Shown here piece by piece: positions 8,236-16,856 of a DNA stretch of 64,000 nucleotides. A program made the translations under genes and the position numbers. This DNA comes from UBA1756 sp045130235. Lineage in GTDB: Bacteria; Bacteroidota; Bacteroidia; Bacteroidales; WCHB1-69. The notes below the pieces were generated by a model that saw only the letters and a program-made list of their open reading frames with translations, ran no database searches and had not been told where the DNA came from. Each line of letters starts with the position of its first letter. Within the stretch, counting starts at the first letter, position 1. The stretch spans positions 1-64,000 of the forward strand of contig JBGUPJ010000023.1 in assembly GCA_045130235.1 (NCBI GenBank), written 5' to 3'.

Positions 8236-9936
8236 CTATTTGGGTAACAGCCCGATAACTTGTTCATAGCTGATGCCTTCTGGACAGATGACCTGCGCTC
8301 TTGCGATGGCGTAATGCTGTCCTTTCGGACATTTGGGAAGCTTGAGTTTATAGGTGTTCGTTACAAAGTCCCCCTGTTTTTTTCCCTTAACTTTAATGAC
8401 CTGTTCGCTTTGGAAGGATGTGCCATCAACGGTGACTCTGACTGTGAAGCTGCTGACTCCGCTATGGGCATAGTAGATGCCTTCGCAGCTTGTGGAGCTG
8501 GAGGAAACACCGAAGGCGGCGAGTACGGAGGCGTCGTATGAACGAGCCAGGTGGTTGTATGCGTTGACGAAGTTGGTGAGGCCGTAGCCGCCGTGGTCGC
8601 TGGGGTTGTTATACATATTGCCTGCGCGTTGCACGGCGTCAATCACCTCCATGGGGGTCTTGTTGGGGAAGAGTTGCCACAGACAGGTCACCATGCCAGC
8701 GAAGATGGGGGCGGAGAAAGAGGTGCCGTAGGAGGCATCTACCTCATCGGAGGGAGTCACCACAATGGCTTGGGCGCCGATGGCCAGCCCGTCGGGTTTC
8801 ACGCGCCCGTCAGACGTGGGACCGTAGGAGGAGAAGTCTGTGATGTTATAGCTGCGGTCTACCGCACCCACCGTGAGAATGCTGTCGGCATCGGCAGGAC
8901 ATGTGATGTATTTCCAGTCCTCATCTCCCTCATTGCCAGCGCTTACACATACGATAATGCCCCTGCTGGCAGCCATAGAGGCAGCCCGCGAAGCGCGGCT
9001 CACTCGTCCGGTCATGTCCTCATAATTGTACGACTGGTTTTTGTTGTCGAATTTGTAATATCCAAGCGATGATGAGAGTACATCGCATCCTAAACTGTCA
9101 GCCCATTCGAGCCCGGCCACCCAGTTGTCCTCCTCAATCTTGTTCTCTGAACGGCCGTCTTCTGTTTTTGCGAGATAGAAGGAGGCCTTTGGCGCTGTGC
9201 CCACGATCTCGTCGGGCAGATATGCCGCAATGCAGGAGAGCACCTCTGTGCCGTGCGAGCCGCTGATGAACACCGAACGTCCGGGCTGCACAAAGTTTCG
9301 GGTGCCTAACAAGCGACCCTCGTCGCGCAATGCGTTAAAGGCGGGCATCTTTTGTACATTCTGAAATCCAGCATCCATCACCACCATCAACATGCCCTCG
9401 CCATGGGCACCAAGGCGGTGCAGCCACTGGCCACGGTTGGCTCCTATCTGCCATGCACCATATCCGTATGCGAAGTCATCGTAATCTTTGGGCATCTCTA
9501 TCACTTCCTTCGCCTGCGTGGGCGGAGCGTAAGGAGTGGTGGGATAGTCGAAATTCTCATCAACATCCATCCGTGCTGTACATTCGCACAGCGTCACGAA
9601 GTCCAGTTGACGAATCTGTTCTGCAATGTTCGCCGTAGTGGTGTATACCGTCACGCCATTCAGCCATTTCGACTTAGTGAGCAAAACCATCTGCGGATCA
9701 ATAGCCAGAAGCTGCTGGACATACTGGTCGTTTACGGGCAGGTCCTGTTCGGTGATGGGAATGTTGAAACGCTGACGCTTCTCAATAGCACGGGGCGAAA
9801 GGAACTCCTCGGGATGCTTCACCGAATATTGACTGCCCTCCTTATCTTTAAACTGAACCCAATATTTGGCAGGCGATTGGGCATAAAAGGCAAATGAAAT
9901 TGCGAAAAGAACAAGAAAAGAGACGATTTTTTTCAT
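8236..9936 (-). CDS. Secreted subtilisin-like (S8) serine protease
   Basis: 566 residues with the signal peptide MKKIVSFLVLFAISFAFYAQ and a propeptide-like N-terminal region of about 130 residues. The catalytic residues can be read directly: Asp188 (VVMDAGF), His228 (GSHGTEV), the oxyanion-hole Asn335 (SAGNEG) and Ser406 (GTSFSAPIFAG). After about residue 460 comes a beta-rich C-terminal domain of about 100 residues. It does not look like a T9SS sorting domain, so the enzyme is probably periplasmic. It is the first gene of a run with the GWxTD and sugar-transferase genes behind a promoter element at 9956-9963. It may process the neighbouring exported protein, but that is only inference. Confidence 0.88.
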   Translation of the reverse strand: MKKIVSFLVLFAISFAFYAQSPAKYWVQFKDKEGSQYSVKHPEEFLSPRAIEKRQRFNIPITEQDLPVNDQYVQQLLAIDPQMVLLTKSKWLNGVTVYTTTANIAEQIRQLDFVTLCECTARMDVDENFDYPTTPYAPPTQAKEVIEMPKDYDDFAYGYGAWQIGANRGQWLHRLGAHGEGMLMVVMDAGFQNVQKMPAFNALRDEGRLLGTRNFVQPGRSVFISGSHGTEVLSCIAAYLPDEIVGTAPKASFYLAKTEDGRSENKIEEDNWVAGLEWADSLGCDVLSSSLGYYKFDNKNQSYNYEDMTGRVSRASRAASMAASRGIIVCVSAGNEGDEDWKYITCPADADSILTVGAVDRSYNITDFSSYGPTSDGRVKPDGLAIGAQAIVVTPSDEVDASYGTSFSAPIFAGMVTCLWQLFPNKTPMEVIDAVQRAGNMYNNPSDHGGYGLTNFVNAYNHLARSYDASVLAAFGVSSSSTSCEGIYYAHSGVSSFTVRVTVDGTSFQSEQVIKVKGKKQGDFVTNTYKLKLPKCPKGQHYAIARAQVICPEGISYEQVIGLLPK

Positions 9937-9955
9937 GTTGATGAATATTGGGCGG

Positions 9956-9963
9956 CAAATTTA
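9956..9963 (-). promoter_or_regulatory. -7 promoter element for the protease / GWxTD / sugar-transferase operon
   Basis: On the minus strand TAAATTTG, matching TAnnTTTG, 19 bases before the protease ATG at 9936. The divergent gene has its own element at 10018-10025. Confidence 0.55.
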
Positions 9964-10017
9964 CAATTTTTTTTCTGCTTTTTTATGGTGAATAACGAAA
10001 ATTTCAGGAATTTCGTG

Positions 10018-10025
10018 TAAATTTG
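10018..10025 (+). promoter_or_regulatory. -7 promoter element for the membrane protein at 10059
   Basis: TAAATTTG followed by CAG matches TAnnTTTG, 33 bases before the ATG at 10059. Confidence 0.55.
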
Positions 10026-10058
10026 CAGCCTATTTGTGATTAGAAATTATTTTTTGTG

Positions 10059-11576
10059 ATGGAAACTGAAGAAACCGCTGTGCGTCCCCCTCGCAAATCC
10101 CATAAAAAAGGGTGGATAGTTGTTGTTCTTATTCTCCTTACTGCAGCTGTTGGATTGGGTATTTATTTTTATGTCAATCATTTACGAAAAACAACTGCGG
10201 ATCCTATAGAGATGGTGCCTGCTGATGCTGCCCTGATGGTACAGGTGAATAATTATGAGGATTTCGTTAAAGCGACAGACTGTCTGAATGATTATGTGTC
10301 TGATGTGGTTCCGCTGGGCGCTCTTAATGGAATGGAGTATTTTATTCAGCAGTTCTCTGAATCTGCTACCGCTACTCCAATGGCCTGTTCTGCTCACGAA
10401 ATCGATGGGCGCCTTGCTCTGCTTTTATCTCTCCGTATTTCAGAAAATGATTTTGAGAATCTTCTTAAAGTTTTGGAAATCAATGATAATGATTTCCATG
10501 AATATAAAAATTATCATATCTATGAAGTCGGCACTCACTTCCGAACTTTCTCTTTCTGCTATCATGACGGCGCTTTCTCCGTGTCAGAAAATGAGAAGTT
10601 GCTGTATGCCTCCCTCGACTGTTTGGCGAAGCGGAAAAGTATAGCTGATGAAAAGGGTTTTCAGGCTTTGCGTGATATGATGGATAAGAACCCTAAGCAG
10701 AACTGGTTGGTGGTGAACCATGCGGCACTCGTCTCCAGTCAGAAGTCAAATGTGGCCCCCGCTTTTACAGAAGCCCTCACCTCCATAGAGAAACTCTCAG
10801 ACTGGTCTGCGTATCAGATGACTGTGACCGCCGGTGAAATCACGCTTTTTGGTTATAGCGTGATGAAGGATGGTTCGTTGTTGAAACAGTTGGAAGGACA
10901 ACACCTTCAGAATGTGAATGTTGAGGCTTCTGTGGTGCCTGCTTCCGCTGTCGGCTATGCTAGCTTCCATCTATCCGATGTGGAACGGTTCTGTAATGAA
11001 AATTCATTTTCCGAAGCAACAAAAAAATCATTCAAAGCATTACAAAGTAATGATATACATTGTTTTACACTTTCTGATTCGCTTTCCTATCATTACTTTG
11101 CGGTAAAATGTCCGATGGATTCCGACTACTTGCTCTCTCTGCTTCCTGAAGGCCAAACCCTCGATTCGGTGGGCGACTGCGGGAGCTACCACTTCGGTCA
11201 TGGCAACTTCGCCCCTGTGCTCCATGCGGGCTGGCGGCACTGTACCCCTGCTGTCTTCATGCAGCAAGGTGATTACCTCATCTTCACCGACTCGGTGCCC
11301 AATCTGCGCAAATACCAGATGGCTATGAAAAATAGCGGTGCGATGGACAACAACCAGTTCTTCATCCTCCTTAAGTCTGACGGACGCTGGTCCGCCCAGT
11401 CCGCCTGCTGCTATTTCTTCCAGAATGGGTCAGGAGAGATCAGCAAAGTACTCAATGCCAGACTCGTCTCTCGGAATGCAGGCCTCTCGAAAACCCGCTA
11501 TGTCGCTTTCTACAGTCTCGAACCTTTCAACAATCTGATACCTAATAATTTGTATATCAGATTTTCTGCACAATAA
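10059..11576 (+). CDS. Single-pass membrane protein of unknown function (DUF3352-like)
   Basis: 505 residues. I prefer the ATG at 10059 to the GTG at 10056 immediately before it. Residues about 1-18 are cytoplasmic and basic (RPPRKSHKKG). One membrane helix follows at about 19-41 (WIVVVLILLTAAVGLGIYFYV), and the rest should be periplasmic. Around residues 50-75 the text PADAALMVQVNNYEDFVKAT resembles the opening of DUF3352-type proteins, where a Pro-Ala-Asp-Ala segment begins a repeated alpha/beta domain, but this is a weak match. No catalytic motif is visible. The first half is more AT-rich than the last 130 codons. The M20 dipeptidase gene begins 34 bases downstream on the same strand. Confidence 0.6.
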   Translation: METEETAVRPPRKSHKKGWIVVVLILLTAAVGLGIYFYVNHLRKTTADPIEMVPADAALMVQVNNYEDFVKATDCLNDYVSDVVPLGALNGMEYFIQQFSESATATPMACSAHEIDGRLALLLSLRISENDFENLLKVLEINDNDFHEYKNYHIYEVGTHFRTFSFCYHDGAFSVSENEKLLYASLDCLAKRKSIADEKGFQALRDMMDKNPKQNWLVVNHAALVSSQKSNVAPAFTEALTSIEKLSDWSAYQMTVTAGEITLFGYSVMKDGSLLKQLEGQHLQNVNVEASVVPASAVGYASFHLSDVERFCNENSFSEATKKSFKALQSNDIHCFTLSDSLSYHYFAVKCPMDSDYLLSLLPEGQTLDSVGDCGSYHFGHGNFAPVLHAGWRHCTPAVFMQQGDYLIFTDSVPNLRKYQMAMKNSGAMDNNQFFILLKSDGRWSAQSACCYFFQNGSGEISKVLNARLVSRNAGLSKTRYVAFYSLEPFNNLIPNNLYIRFSAQ

Positions 11577-11610
11577 TTTTTTTAGAAAATCAATAAATAT
11601 AAATGATATT

Positions 11611-12981
11611 ATGAAAGATTTAAAAAATTACATCGAAACCAACAAAGATCGGTTCTTGGAAGAGCTTTTTAGCTTGATTCGCATCCCGTCTATCAGCTCA
11701 CAAGAAGAGCACAAACCCGATATGATTCGCTGTGCGGAACGCTGGCGTGAACTGATTCTCGCCGCCGGTGCCGACCGTTGCGAGGTGATGCCCACCGCCG
11801 GCAATCCCGTGGTGTATGGCGAGAAAATCATCTCCAAGACCGCTCCCACCGTCATGGTGTATGGCCACTATGATGTGATGCCCGTCGATCCGCTCGAACT
11901 GTGGAAGACCGACCCCTTCGAACCGGTCGTGAAGGACGGCAAGATTTGGGCTCGTGGTGCCGACGACGATAAGGGACAGTCGTTTATGCACGCCAAGGCT
12001 TTCGAGTATCTGGTGAAGACCAACCAGCTGCCCTGCAACGTGAAGTTCATGCTGGAAGGGGAGGAGGAGATCGGTAGCGGCAGCCTGTACGACTTCTGCA
12101 AGCAGAACAAGAAACTCCTCAAAGCCGACATTATCCTCGTGTCCGACACCGGCATGATTGCCACCGACACGCCCTCCATCACCACAGGTCTGCGCGGCCT
12201 CAGCTACCTCGAGGTGGAGGTGACCGGTCCCAACAAGGATCTGCACTCCGGCATCTTCGGCGGTGCCGTTGCCAACCCCATCAACATCCTCTGCCAGATG
12301 ATCGCTTCTTTGCAGAACGAGAACAACGAAATCACCATCCCGCACTTCTATGATGATGTGCTGGTGCTCTCCAAAGCCGAGCGTGCGCTGATGGCCAAGG
12401 CTCCGTTCAACCTCGAGGAGTACAAGAAGGCGTTGGATGTGCGTGCGGTACATGGCGAAAAGGGCTACACCACCATCGAGCGTACCGGCATCCGTCCGAC
12501 GCTTGACGTTTGCGGCATCTGGGGCGGCTACACCGGCGAGGGCTCAAAGACCGTGCTCCCCTCCAAGGCTTGCGCCAAAATTTCAATGCGTCTTGTCCCC
12601 AACCAGGATTCCACCAAAATTTCAAAGTTATTCCAGAAACATTTTGAAAAGATTGCTCCCAAAAGCGTGAAGGTGAAGGTCACTCCGTGTCACGGCGGCG
12701 AGGCTTACGTGTCGCCCATCGACATGCCCGCCTACAAGGCAGCCGAGAAGGCTTACCAGCAGACCTTCGGCAAACGTCCTATCCCGACACGCAGCGGCGG
12801 CAGCATCCCGGTGATCTCCGGTTTCGAGCGCATCCTCGGCACCAAGGCCATCCTGATGGGCTTCGGACTCGGTGAAGACGCCATCCACTCACCCAACGAG
12901 AACTACAAACTGGAGCACTTCTTCAAAGGTATAGAAACCATTCCTTACTTCTATAAATATTATGCTGAAATGATGAAATAG
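11611..12981 (+). CDS. M20 family dipeptidase (carnosinase/CNDP-like)
   Basis: 456 residues, cytoplasmic. The M20 metal and catalytic residues are visible: His86 and Asp88 (VYGHYDVMP), bridging Asp119 (RGADDDKGQ), general base Glu152 and metal ligand Glu153 (EGEEEIGS), Asp in VSDTG, and the late His in EDAIHSPNENY. The dimerisation lid lies in the middle (DLHSGIFGGAVANP), as in carnosinase-like M20 enzymes. The expected role is hydrolysis of dipeptides taken up from the medium, in line with the secreted dipeptidase and proteases nearby. It ends at a strong bidirectional terminator shared with rny. Confidence 0.9.
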   Translation: MKDLKNYIETNKDRFLEELFSLIRIPSISSQEEHKPDMIRCAERWRELILAAGADRCEVMPTAGNPVVYGEKIISKTAPTVMVYGHYDVMPVDPLELWKTDPFEPVVKDGKIWARGADDDKGQSFMHAKAFEYLVKTNQLPCNVKFMLEGEEEIGSGSLYDFCKQNKKLLKADIILVSDTGMIATDTPSITTGLRGLSYLEVEVTGPNKDLHSGIFGGAVANPINILCQMIASLQNENNEITIPHFYDDVLVLSKAERALMAKAPFNLEEYKKALDVRAVHGEKGYTTIERTGIRPTLDVCGIWGGYTGEGSKTVLPSKACAKISMRLVPNQDSTKISKLFQKHFEKIAPKSVKVKVTPCHGGEAYVSPIDMPAYKAAEKAYQQTFGKRPIPTRSGGSIPVISGFERILGTKAILMGFGLGEDAIHSPNENYKLEHFFKGIETIPYFYKYYAEMMK

Positions 12982-13007
12982 TGGTTTGATTTCGCACATT
13001 TAATACA

Positions 13008-13040
13008 AAAAAATCCCGACCGTTTAGGCCGGGATTTTTT
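13008..13040. terminator. Bidirectional intrinsic terminator between the M20 dipeptidase and rny
   Basis: AAAAAATCCCG and CGGGATTTTTT flank a short loop, giving a GC-centred stem with a U-run on either strand. It sits between two convergent genes. Confidence 0.85.
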
Positions 13041-13062
13041 GTTATTTCCAAGTGTCTTGCGC

Positions 13063-14643
13063 TTATCTTGCGTAGTTCACCGAACGGGTTTCGCGGATAA
13101 CCGTGATCTTGATCTGACCGGGGTAGGTCATCTCGTTCTGGATCTTTTTGGAGAGGTCGAATGAGATTTGGTCGGCCTGCTCGTCGGTCACCTTTTCGGC
13201 TCCCACGATAACGCGCAGCTCGCGGCCCGCCTGGATGGCGAAGGTCTTCACCACGCCGGGGTAGGTGAGGGCGAGGTTCTCGAGGTCGTTGAGACGTTTC
13301 ATGTAGGCTTCCACCACCTCGCGGCGTGCGCCGGGACGTGCGCCGGAAATTGCGTCGCAAACCTGCACCAGCGGCGAAATCAGGTTGTTCATCTCCATCT
13401 CGTCGTGGTGTGCGCCGATGGCGTTCACGATCTCCGGTTTCTCCTTGTATTGTTCGGCCAGCTGGGCGCCAAAGAGGGCGTGCGGCATCTCAGGCTCGGT
13501 GTCGGGCACCTTGCCGATATCGTGCAGCAAGCCGGCGCGTTTGGCCAGTTTCGGATTCAACCCCAGCTCGGCAGCCATGATGGCACAGAGGTTGGCCACC
13601 TCTTTCGAGTGCTGCAGCAGGTTCTGTCCGTATGAGGAACGGTAACGCATCTTACCCACCATACGCATGAGTTCGTGGCTCATGTTGTGGATGCCGAGGT
13701 CGATGCAGGTGCGTTTTCCTATCTCGTTGATTTCCTGTTCGATCTGCTTCTTGGTCTTGGCGACAATCTCTTCGATACGGGCGGGGTGGATACGGCCGTC
13801 GGTCACCAGCTTGTGCAGTGAGAGACGGGCGATTTCGCGGCGTACGGGGTCGAAGCTGGAGAGCAGGATGGTGTCGGGGGAGTCGTCGATGATGACATCC
13901 ACGCCGGTGAGGTTCTCCAAGGTGCGGATGTTTCGTCCTTCGCGGCCGATGATGCGGCCCTTGATCTCATCGTTCTCGATGTTGAATACCGACACGGCAT
14001 TCTCGAGGGCAGTCTCCACGCCAGTGCGCTGTATCGACTTGATGACCAGTTTCTTGGCCTCCATATTAGCCGTGTTCTGGGCTTCGTCCACAATCTCTTT
14101 GATGGTGACTAATGCCTCGGCGCGGGCTTCGTCTTCCATCAATTTGATGAGCTGTTCCTTGGCCTGCTGGGCGGTGAGTTCAGCGATGGATTCAAGCTTG
14201 GCCTTCTGTATGGAGGTCTGCTTGTCGAGTTCGGCCTGTTTTTGCTCGGTAGCCTCAATCTGGCGGTTGAGTTTCTCTTTCAGGGAGTTGTTCTCGTTGA
14301 TTTTGCGGTTGGCGTCCTCCAATTTCTGGTTGAGGGTGTTCTCTTTCTGTTTGAGGCGGTTCTCGGCGTTGGAGAGTTCCTGGTTGCGCGCGTTCACCGT
14401 CTTTTCGTGTTCGGCTTTCAGTTGGAGGAATTTCTCTTTGGCCTGGAGCATCTTCTCTTTCTTGAGCAGTTCAGCGTCCTCTTCAGATTTCTTTTTGAGT
14501 GCTTTGGCGTCGCTTTCAGCCTTTTTCAGGATGTCCTGGCTGCGGTTGGTGATGGCCTTTTTGAGAAGTGTATATGATAAGGCGACACCCACACCACAAC
14601 CCACGACGGCACCGATGATTGCTAATAATATTGCGTTGTCCAT
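13063..14643 (-). CDS. rny: Ribonuclease Y
   Basis: 526 residues. Domain order is classic: N-terminal membrane anchor (ILLAIIGAVVGCGVGVALSYTLL), a long Lys/Glu/Gln-rich coiled coil to about residue 200, a KH RNA-binding domain (IIGREGRNIRTLENLTGVDVI), an HD domain with GLLHDIGKVPD, and the C-terminal domain ending RETRSVNYAR. RNase Y is a membrane-bound endoribonuclease that starts mRNA decay and processing. It lies downstream of zapA and a structured RNA on the same strand, an order I recall as usual in Bacteroidales. The start at 14643 is well placed just before the membrane helix. Confidence 0.95.
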   Translation of the reverse strand: MDNAILLAIIGAVVGCGVGVALSYTLLKKAITNRSQDILKKAESDAKALKKKSEEDAELLKKEKMLQAKEKFLQLKAEHEKTVNARNQELSNAENRLKQKENTLNQKLEDANRKINENNSLKEKLNRQIEATEQKQAELDKQTSIQKAKLESIAELTAQQAKEQLIKLMEDEARAEALVTIKEIVDEAQNTANMEAKKLVIKSIQRTGVETALENAVSVFNIENDEIKGRIIGREGRNIRTLENLTGVDVIIDDSPDTILLSSFDPVRREIARLSLHKLVTDGRIHPARIEEIVAKTKKQIEQEINEIGKRTCIDLGIHNMSHELMRMVGKMRYRSSYGQNLLQHSKEVANLCAIMAAELGLNPKLAKRAGLLHDIGKVPDTEPEMPHALFGAQLAEQYKEKPEIVNAIGAHHDEMEMNNLISPLVQVCDAISGARPGARREVVEAYMKRLNDLENLALTYPGVVKTFAIQAGRELRVIVGAEKVTDEQADQISFDLSKKIQNEMTYPGQIKITVIRETRSVNYAR

Positions 14644-14686
14644 AAGTTTGATTTGGTTAATATATTGTGGTTAAGTGTTTTAAAAT

Positions 14687-14880
14687 AAAAAAGCCCGCAG
14701 CGTCCCATAGGGTTATTACAAACTCCTATAAATTACGTTGAGGGAGCCTTGGCATCGCAATAGTCCCTCGGGTGCGAGCACCTTGCCTTGCGACAATTAG
14801 GGCCGGATTTTGATACCAAATGAGCCTATCCCTCTTTTATATTCTGTTGAGTTTGCCAAACGTATCTGGACGTGCGGGTG
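14687..14880 (-). ncRNA. ssrS: Probable 6S RNA (SsrS)
   Basis: In the gap between zapA and rny the minus strand has no open frame but a strongly structured sequence of about 190 bases. Near its start CCCGCACGTCC (14868-14878) pairs with GGACG-C-TGCGGG at its end (14694-14705), an 11-bp closing stem with one bulge across the whole RNA. A run of U follows directly (14681-14692). Inside are a GGTG-CTCG-CACC hairpin and a GAGGGA/TCCCTC stem. One long closed rod with internal bubbles and about 190 nt is the 6S RNA architecture, which mimics an open promoter and binds sigma-70 RNA polymerase. The position beside zapA and rny fits. A degenerate promoter (GTTCTTTG, 14891-14898) lies just upstream. 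The alternative is an rny leader. Confidence 0.68.
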
Positions 14881-14901
14881 TGTTTGTATTCAAAGAACCT
14901 A

Positions 14902-15279
14902 TTAATCAACGTTTTCAATGCTCGCTGGCGCATTGTTGGACGGATGAGGAGTTGGTTTTTCTGGTGCCTGCTGTATGGCATCCAAGGCCTCGCTCATCAT
15001 ATCGGCTAATGTGTTCAGCTTTTCAAGCCGGGGAAGAAGGTCTTCCTCGAACCCATTGAGTTTTTCTTCTTTCGCTATATAATTGACTGTCACTTCGATG
15101 AGTAATTTTGAGAGTAAGTCCTGCTGGTCAGTGAAGTTCCATTTTTTAGCAAAGTCAGCGGCTTTTTCGTTGATTCGCTTTTCAGCTTCCCGATAGTAAA
15201 CCTCGTGTTCTTTCTTGATCCACAAGTCAATACATCTTTGCAGTACTGCTATTTGAATGTGGGTGGGTTCAGTTTCCAT
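14902..15279 (-). CDS. zapA: Cell division protein ZapA
   Basis: 125 residues, a size normal for ZapA of Bacteroidetes. The N-terminal globular region (IQIAVLQRC... IKKEHEVYYREAEKRINEKAADF) resembles the ZapA head, where YREAEKRIN corresponds to the usual run after the beta strands. A helical region to about residue 105 and a Pro-rich disordered tail follow. ZapA binds FtsZ and bundles protofilaments at the division ring. Its ATG overlaps the stop of the preceding coiled-coil gene as TAATG. The position before 6S RNA and rny supports the call. The sequence itself is divergent, so the call rests partly on context. Confidence 0.75.
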   Translation of the reverse strand: METEPTHIQIAVLQRCIDLWIKKEHEVYYREAEKRINEKAADFAKKWNFTDQQDLLSKLLIEVTVNYIAKEEKLNGFEEDLLPRLEKLNTLADMMSEALDAIQQAPEKPTPHPSNNAPASIENVD

Positions 15280-15569
15280 TATTTACTATTTATAAAGCTG
15301 ATGCAATAATCTATTTCCCGCACTAGTCTATTTATCTCTTTTTTGATTTCAGTTGTGTCTTCTTTTTGTAGTAAGGTTTGTGTGATGCTGAGCATCTGTT
15401 GTTGTTTTTTCTGGTTTTCCTGCTCGTTCCCCATCGCCTCTATCCTGCAGAGCAGCTCTTTGTTCTGTTGTTGCAGGCTGCTGTTAATTTGCTGATAATC
15501 ACGTAGCCGGATGATGATTCCAGCCATTTTATTCTCTAATTCCTCGAATTGTTGCGTCAAGTTAGCCAT
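15279..15569 (-). CDS. Small coiled-coil protein coupled to zapA
   Basis: 96 residues from the ATG at 15569 (MANLTQQFEELENKMAG). The frame extends ten codons upstream to another start, but that segment contains the promoter element, so it is excluded. Nearly the whole protein is predicted coiled coil: Leu/Gln/Glu heptads through LRDYQQINSSLQQQNKELLCRIEAM, ending with INRLVREIDYCISFINSK. It overlaps zapA by one base. By context it may be a ZapB-like partner of the Z-ring, and many Bacteroidales have an unnamed short coiled-coil gene in this place. No enzymatic motif is present. Confidence 0.7.
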   Translation of the reverse strand: MANLTQQFEELENKMAGIIIRLRDYQQINSSLQQQNKELLCRIEAMGNEQENQKKQQQMLSITQTLLQKEDTTEIKKEINRLVREIDYCISFINSK

Positions 15570-15586
15570 GCAATAAATTGAACGTG

Positions 15587-15594
15587 CAAAGATA
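15587..15594 (-). promoter_or_regulatory. -7 promoter element for the coiled-coil / zapA operon
   Basis: On the minus strand TATCTTTG followed by CA matches TAnnTTTG, 18 bases before the ATG at 15569. It rules out the more upstream start codon at 15599. Confidence 0.6.
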
Positions 15595-15751
15595 CGCATT
15601 ATTTTGTATTTTTGGGGTGGTCACTCACATATTTTTCATTATTTTGATGTTCATTTCTCGTAGCCTTCTCTATTACACCTACTTAATTCTTCTTTTCCTA
15701 TTTTTTATTTTCAAAATGAATTTCTATCTCCAAATTTCCTGAATAATATTG

Positions 15752-15759
15752 TAAATTTG
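15752..15759 (+). promoter_or_regulatory. -7 promoter element for the GAPDH / dikinase operon
   Basis: TAAATTTG followed by CAG matches TAnnTTTG. It leaves a leader of about 80 AT-rich bases before the ATG at 15849. No other promoter-like element is seen before the dikinase gene, whose start lies inside the end of this gene. Confidence 0.55.
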
Positions 15760-15848
15760 CAGTTTCTTACTGAAAGGGACTATTTTGTTTTAATGTTTTT
15801 ATTATCAATATTTTATAATAATAATTAGAGAACTAAAAAGGAGCGAAA

Positions 15849-16856
15849 ATGTCAGTAAAAATCGGAATTAACGGTTTTGGAAGAATTGGGAAGATGGTTT
15901 TCCGTTTGATGGAAGGCCGTATAGATATGGAAGTAACCCATATCAATGACAAGATGGACACGCACCTGATGGCGCACCTGCTGCGCTACGACACCATTCA
16001 TGGACGGTTCAACGCCGATATCTCCTGTGATGAAAGTCATCTGTTTGTCAATGGTAAAAGTATTTTGGTGACCAACTATACCACTCCAAGTGAGATTCCT
16101 TGGAGCCAGACCGGGGTGACCCATGTGATCGACTCATGCGGGCGTTTCAAGACCCGCCCGGCGCTCCAGGGCCATCTCCGCGACGGCGTGCGGCGCGTCA
16201 TACTCAGCTGTCCTCCCGATGACGCTTCCATCGAACGTACCGTCGTGATGGGTGTGAACGACCATGTCCTGACTGCCACCGATGATATCATCTCCAACGC
16301 CTCCTGCACTACCAACTGTATCGCTGTGATGCTCAAGGTGATGAACGACGAATTCGGCATCGCAAGGGGATTTATGAACACGGTGCATCCCACCACCAAC
16401 AACCAGAACTTGCAGGACGGCTACCATGCCGACTACCGGCGCGCCCGCTCCGCCATCGCCAACATCATCCCCACCACCTCGTCGGCCGTGCGAGCCGTGC
16501 ACCTCGTATTGCCCGAGATGAGAAATATCTTCGATGGCTTCGCTACCCGCGTGCCCGTCGCCGACTGCTCGTTTGTGGAACTGACCGCCGAGTTGCGCCA
16601 GCCCACCACCGCCCACGACATCCGTGAGGCCTTCCGCCGCCACGCCGCAGGACCGCTCAACGGCATCCTCGAATACTCCGAAGACCCGCTCGTTAGCAGC
16701 GACATCACCGACAATCCGCATTCCGCTATCTTCGACGCACTCGCCACCAAAGTCATCGGCGGCAACTTCGTGCAAATCCTCGGCTGGTACGACAACGAAT
16801 GCGGCTATTCATCCCGAATCATCGACCTGATAAAATATCTGCAAAACTATGATTAA
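15849..16856 (+). CDS. gap: Divergent glyceraldehyde-3-phosphate dehydrogenase
   Basis: 335 residues, normal GAPDH length. The Rossmann start IGINGFGRIGKMVFR, adenine-ribose Asp34 in HINDKMD (NAD-type), catalytic Cys153 in SNASCTTNC and His180 in NTVHPTTNNQN are present, as are RRARSAIANIIPT and WYDNECGYS. The phosphate-site loop is unusual: the common S-T-G-A-A-K segment reads T-S-S-A-V-R (210-215), and the usual THAYTND-type run is HPTTNNQ. It therefore looks like a catalytically competent paralog, perhaps with altered phosphate binding or a different aldehyde (erythrose-4-phosphate is one option). Its last 8 bases overlap the dikinase-like gene in another frame, which predicts coupled translation. 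Whether it is the main glycolytic GAPDH cannot be judged from this window. Confidence 0.85.
   Translation: MSVKIGINGFGRIGKMVFRLMEGRIDMEVTHINDKMDTHLMAHLLRYDTIHGRFNADISCDESHLFVNGKSILVTNYTTPSEIPWSQTGVTHVIDSCGRFKTRPALQGHLRDGVRRVILSCPPDDASIERTVVMGVNDHVLTATDDIISNASCTTNCIAVMLKVMNDEFGIARGFMNTVHPTTNNQNLQDGYHADYRRARSAIANIIPTTSSAVRAVHLVLPEMRNIFDGFATRVPVADCSFVELTAELRQPTTAHDIREAFRRHAAGPLNGILEYSEDPLVSSDITDNPHSAIFDALATKVIGGNFVQILGWYDNECGYSSRIIDLIKYLQNYD

Noticed and set aside
10056..10058. GTG as start of the membrane protein gene
   Set aside because: An ATG follows immediately; the gain of one residue has no support.
13667..14674. Plus-strand frame (335 codons) antisense to rny
   Set aside because: It is opposite the Lys/Glu coiled coil of RNase Y; the Ser/Phe/Leu-rich translation is the expected shadow.
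14857..14864. TACGTTTG on the minus strand as the promoter of the RNA between zapA and rny
   Set aside because: It matches TAnnTTTG, but the 5' arm of the long closing stem (14868-14878) lies upstream of it, so transcription must start earlier.
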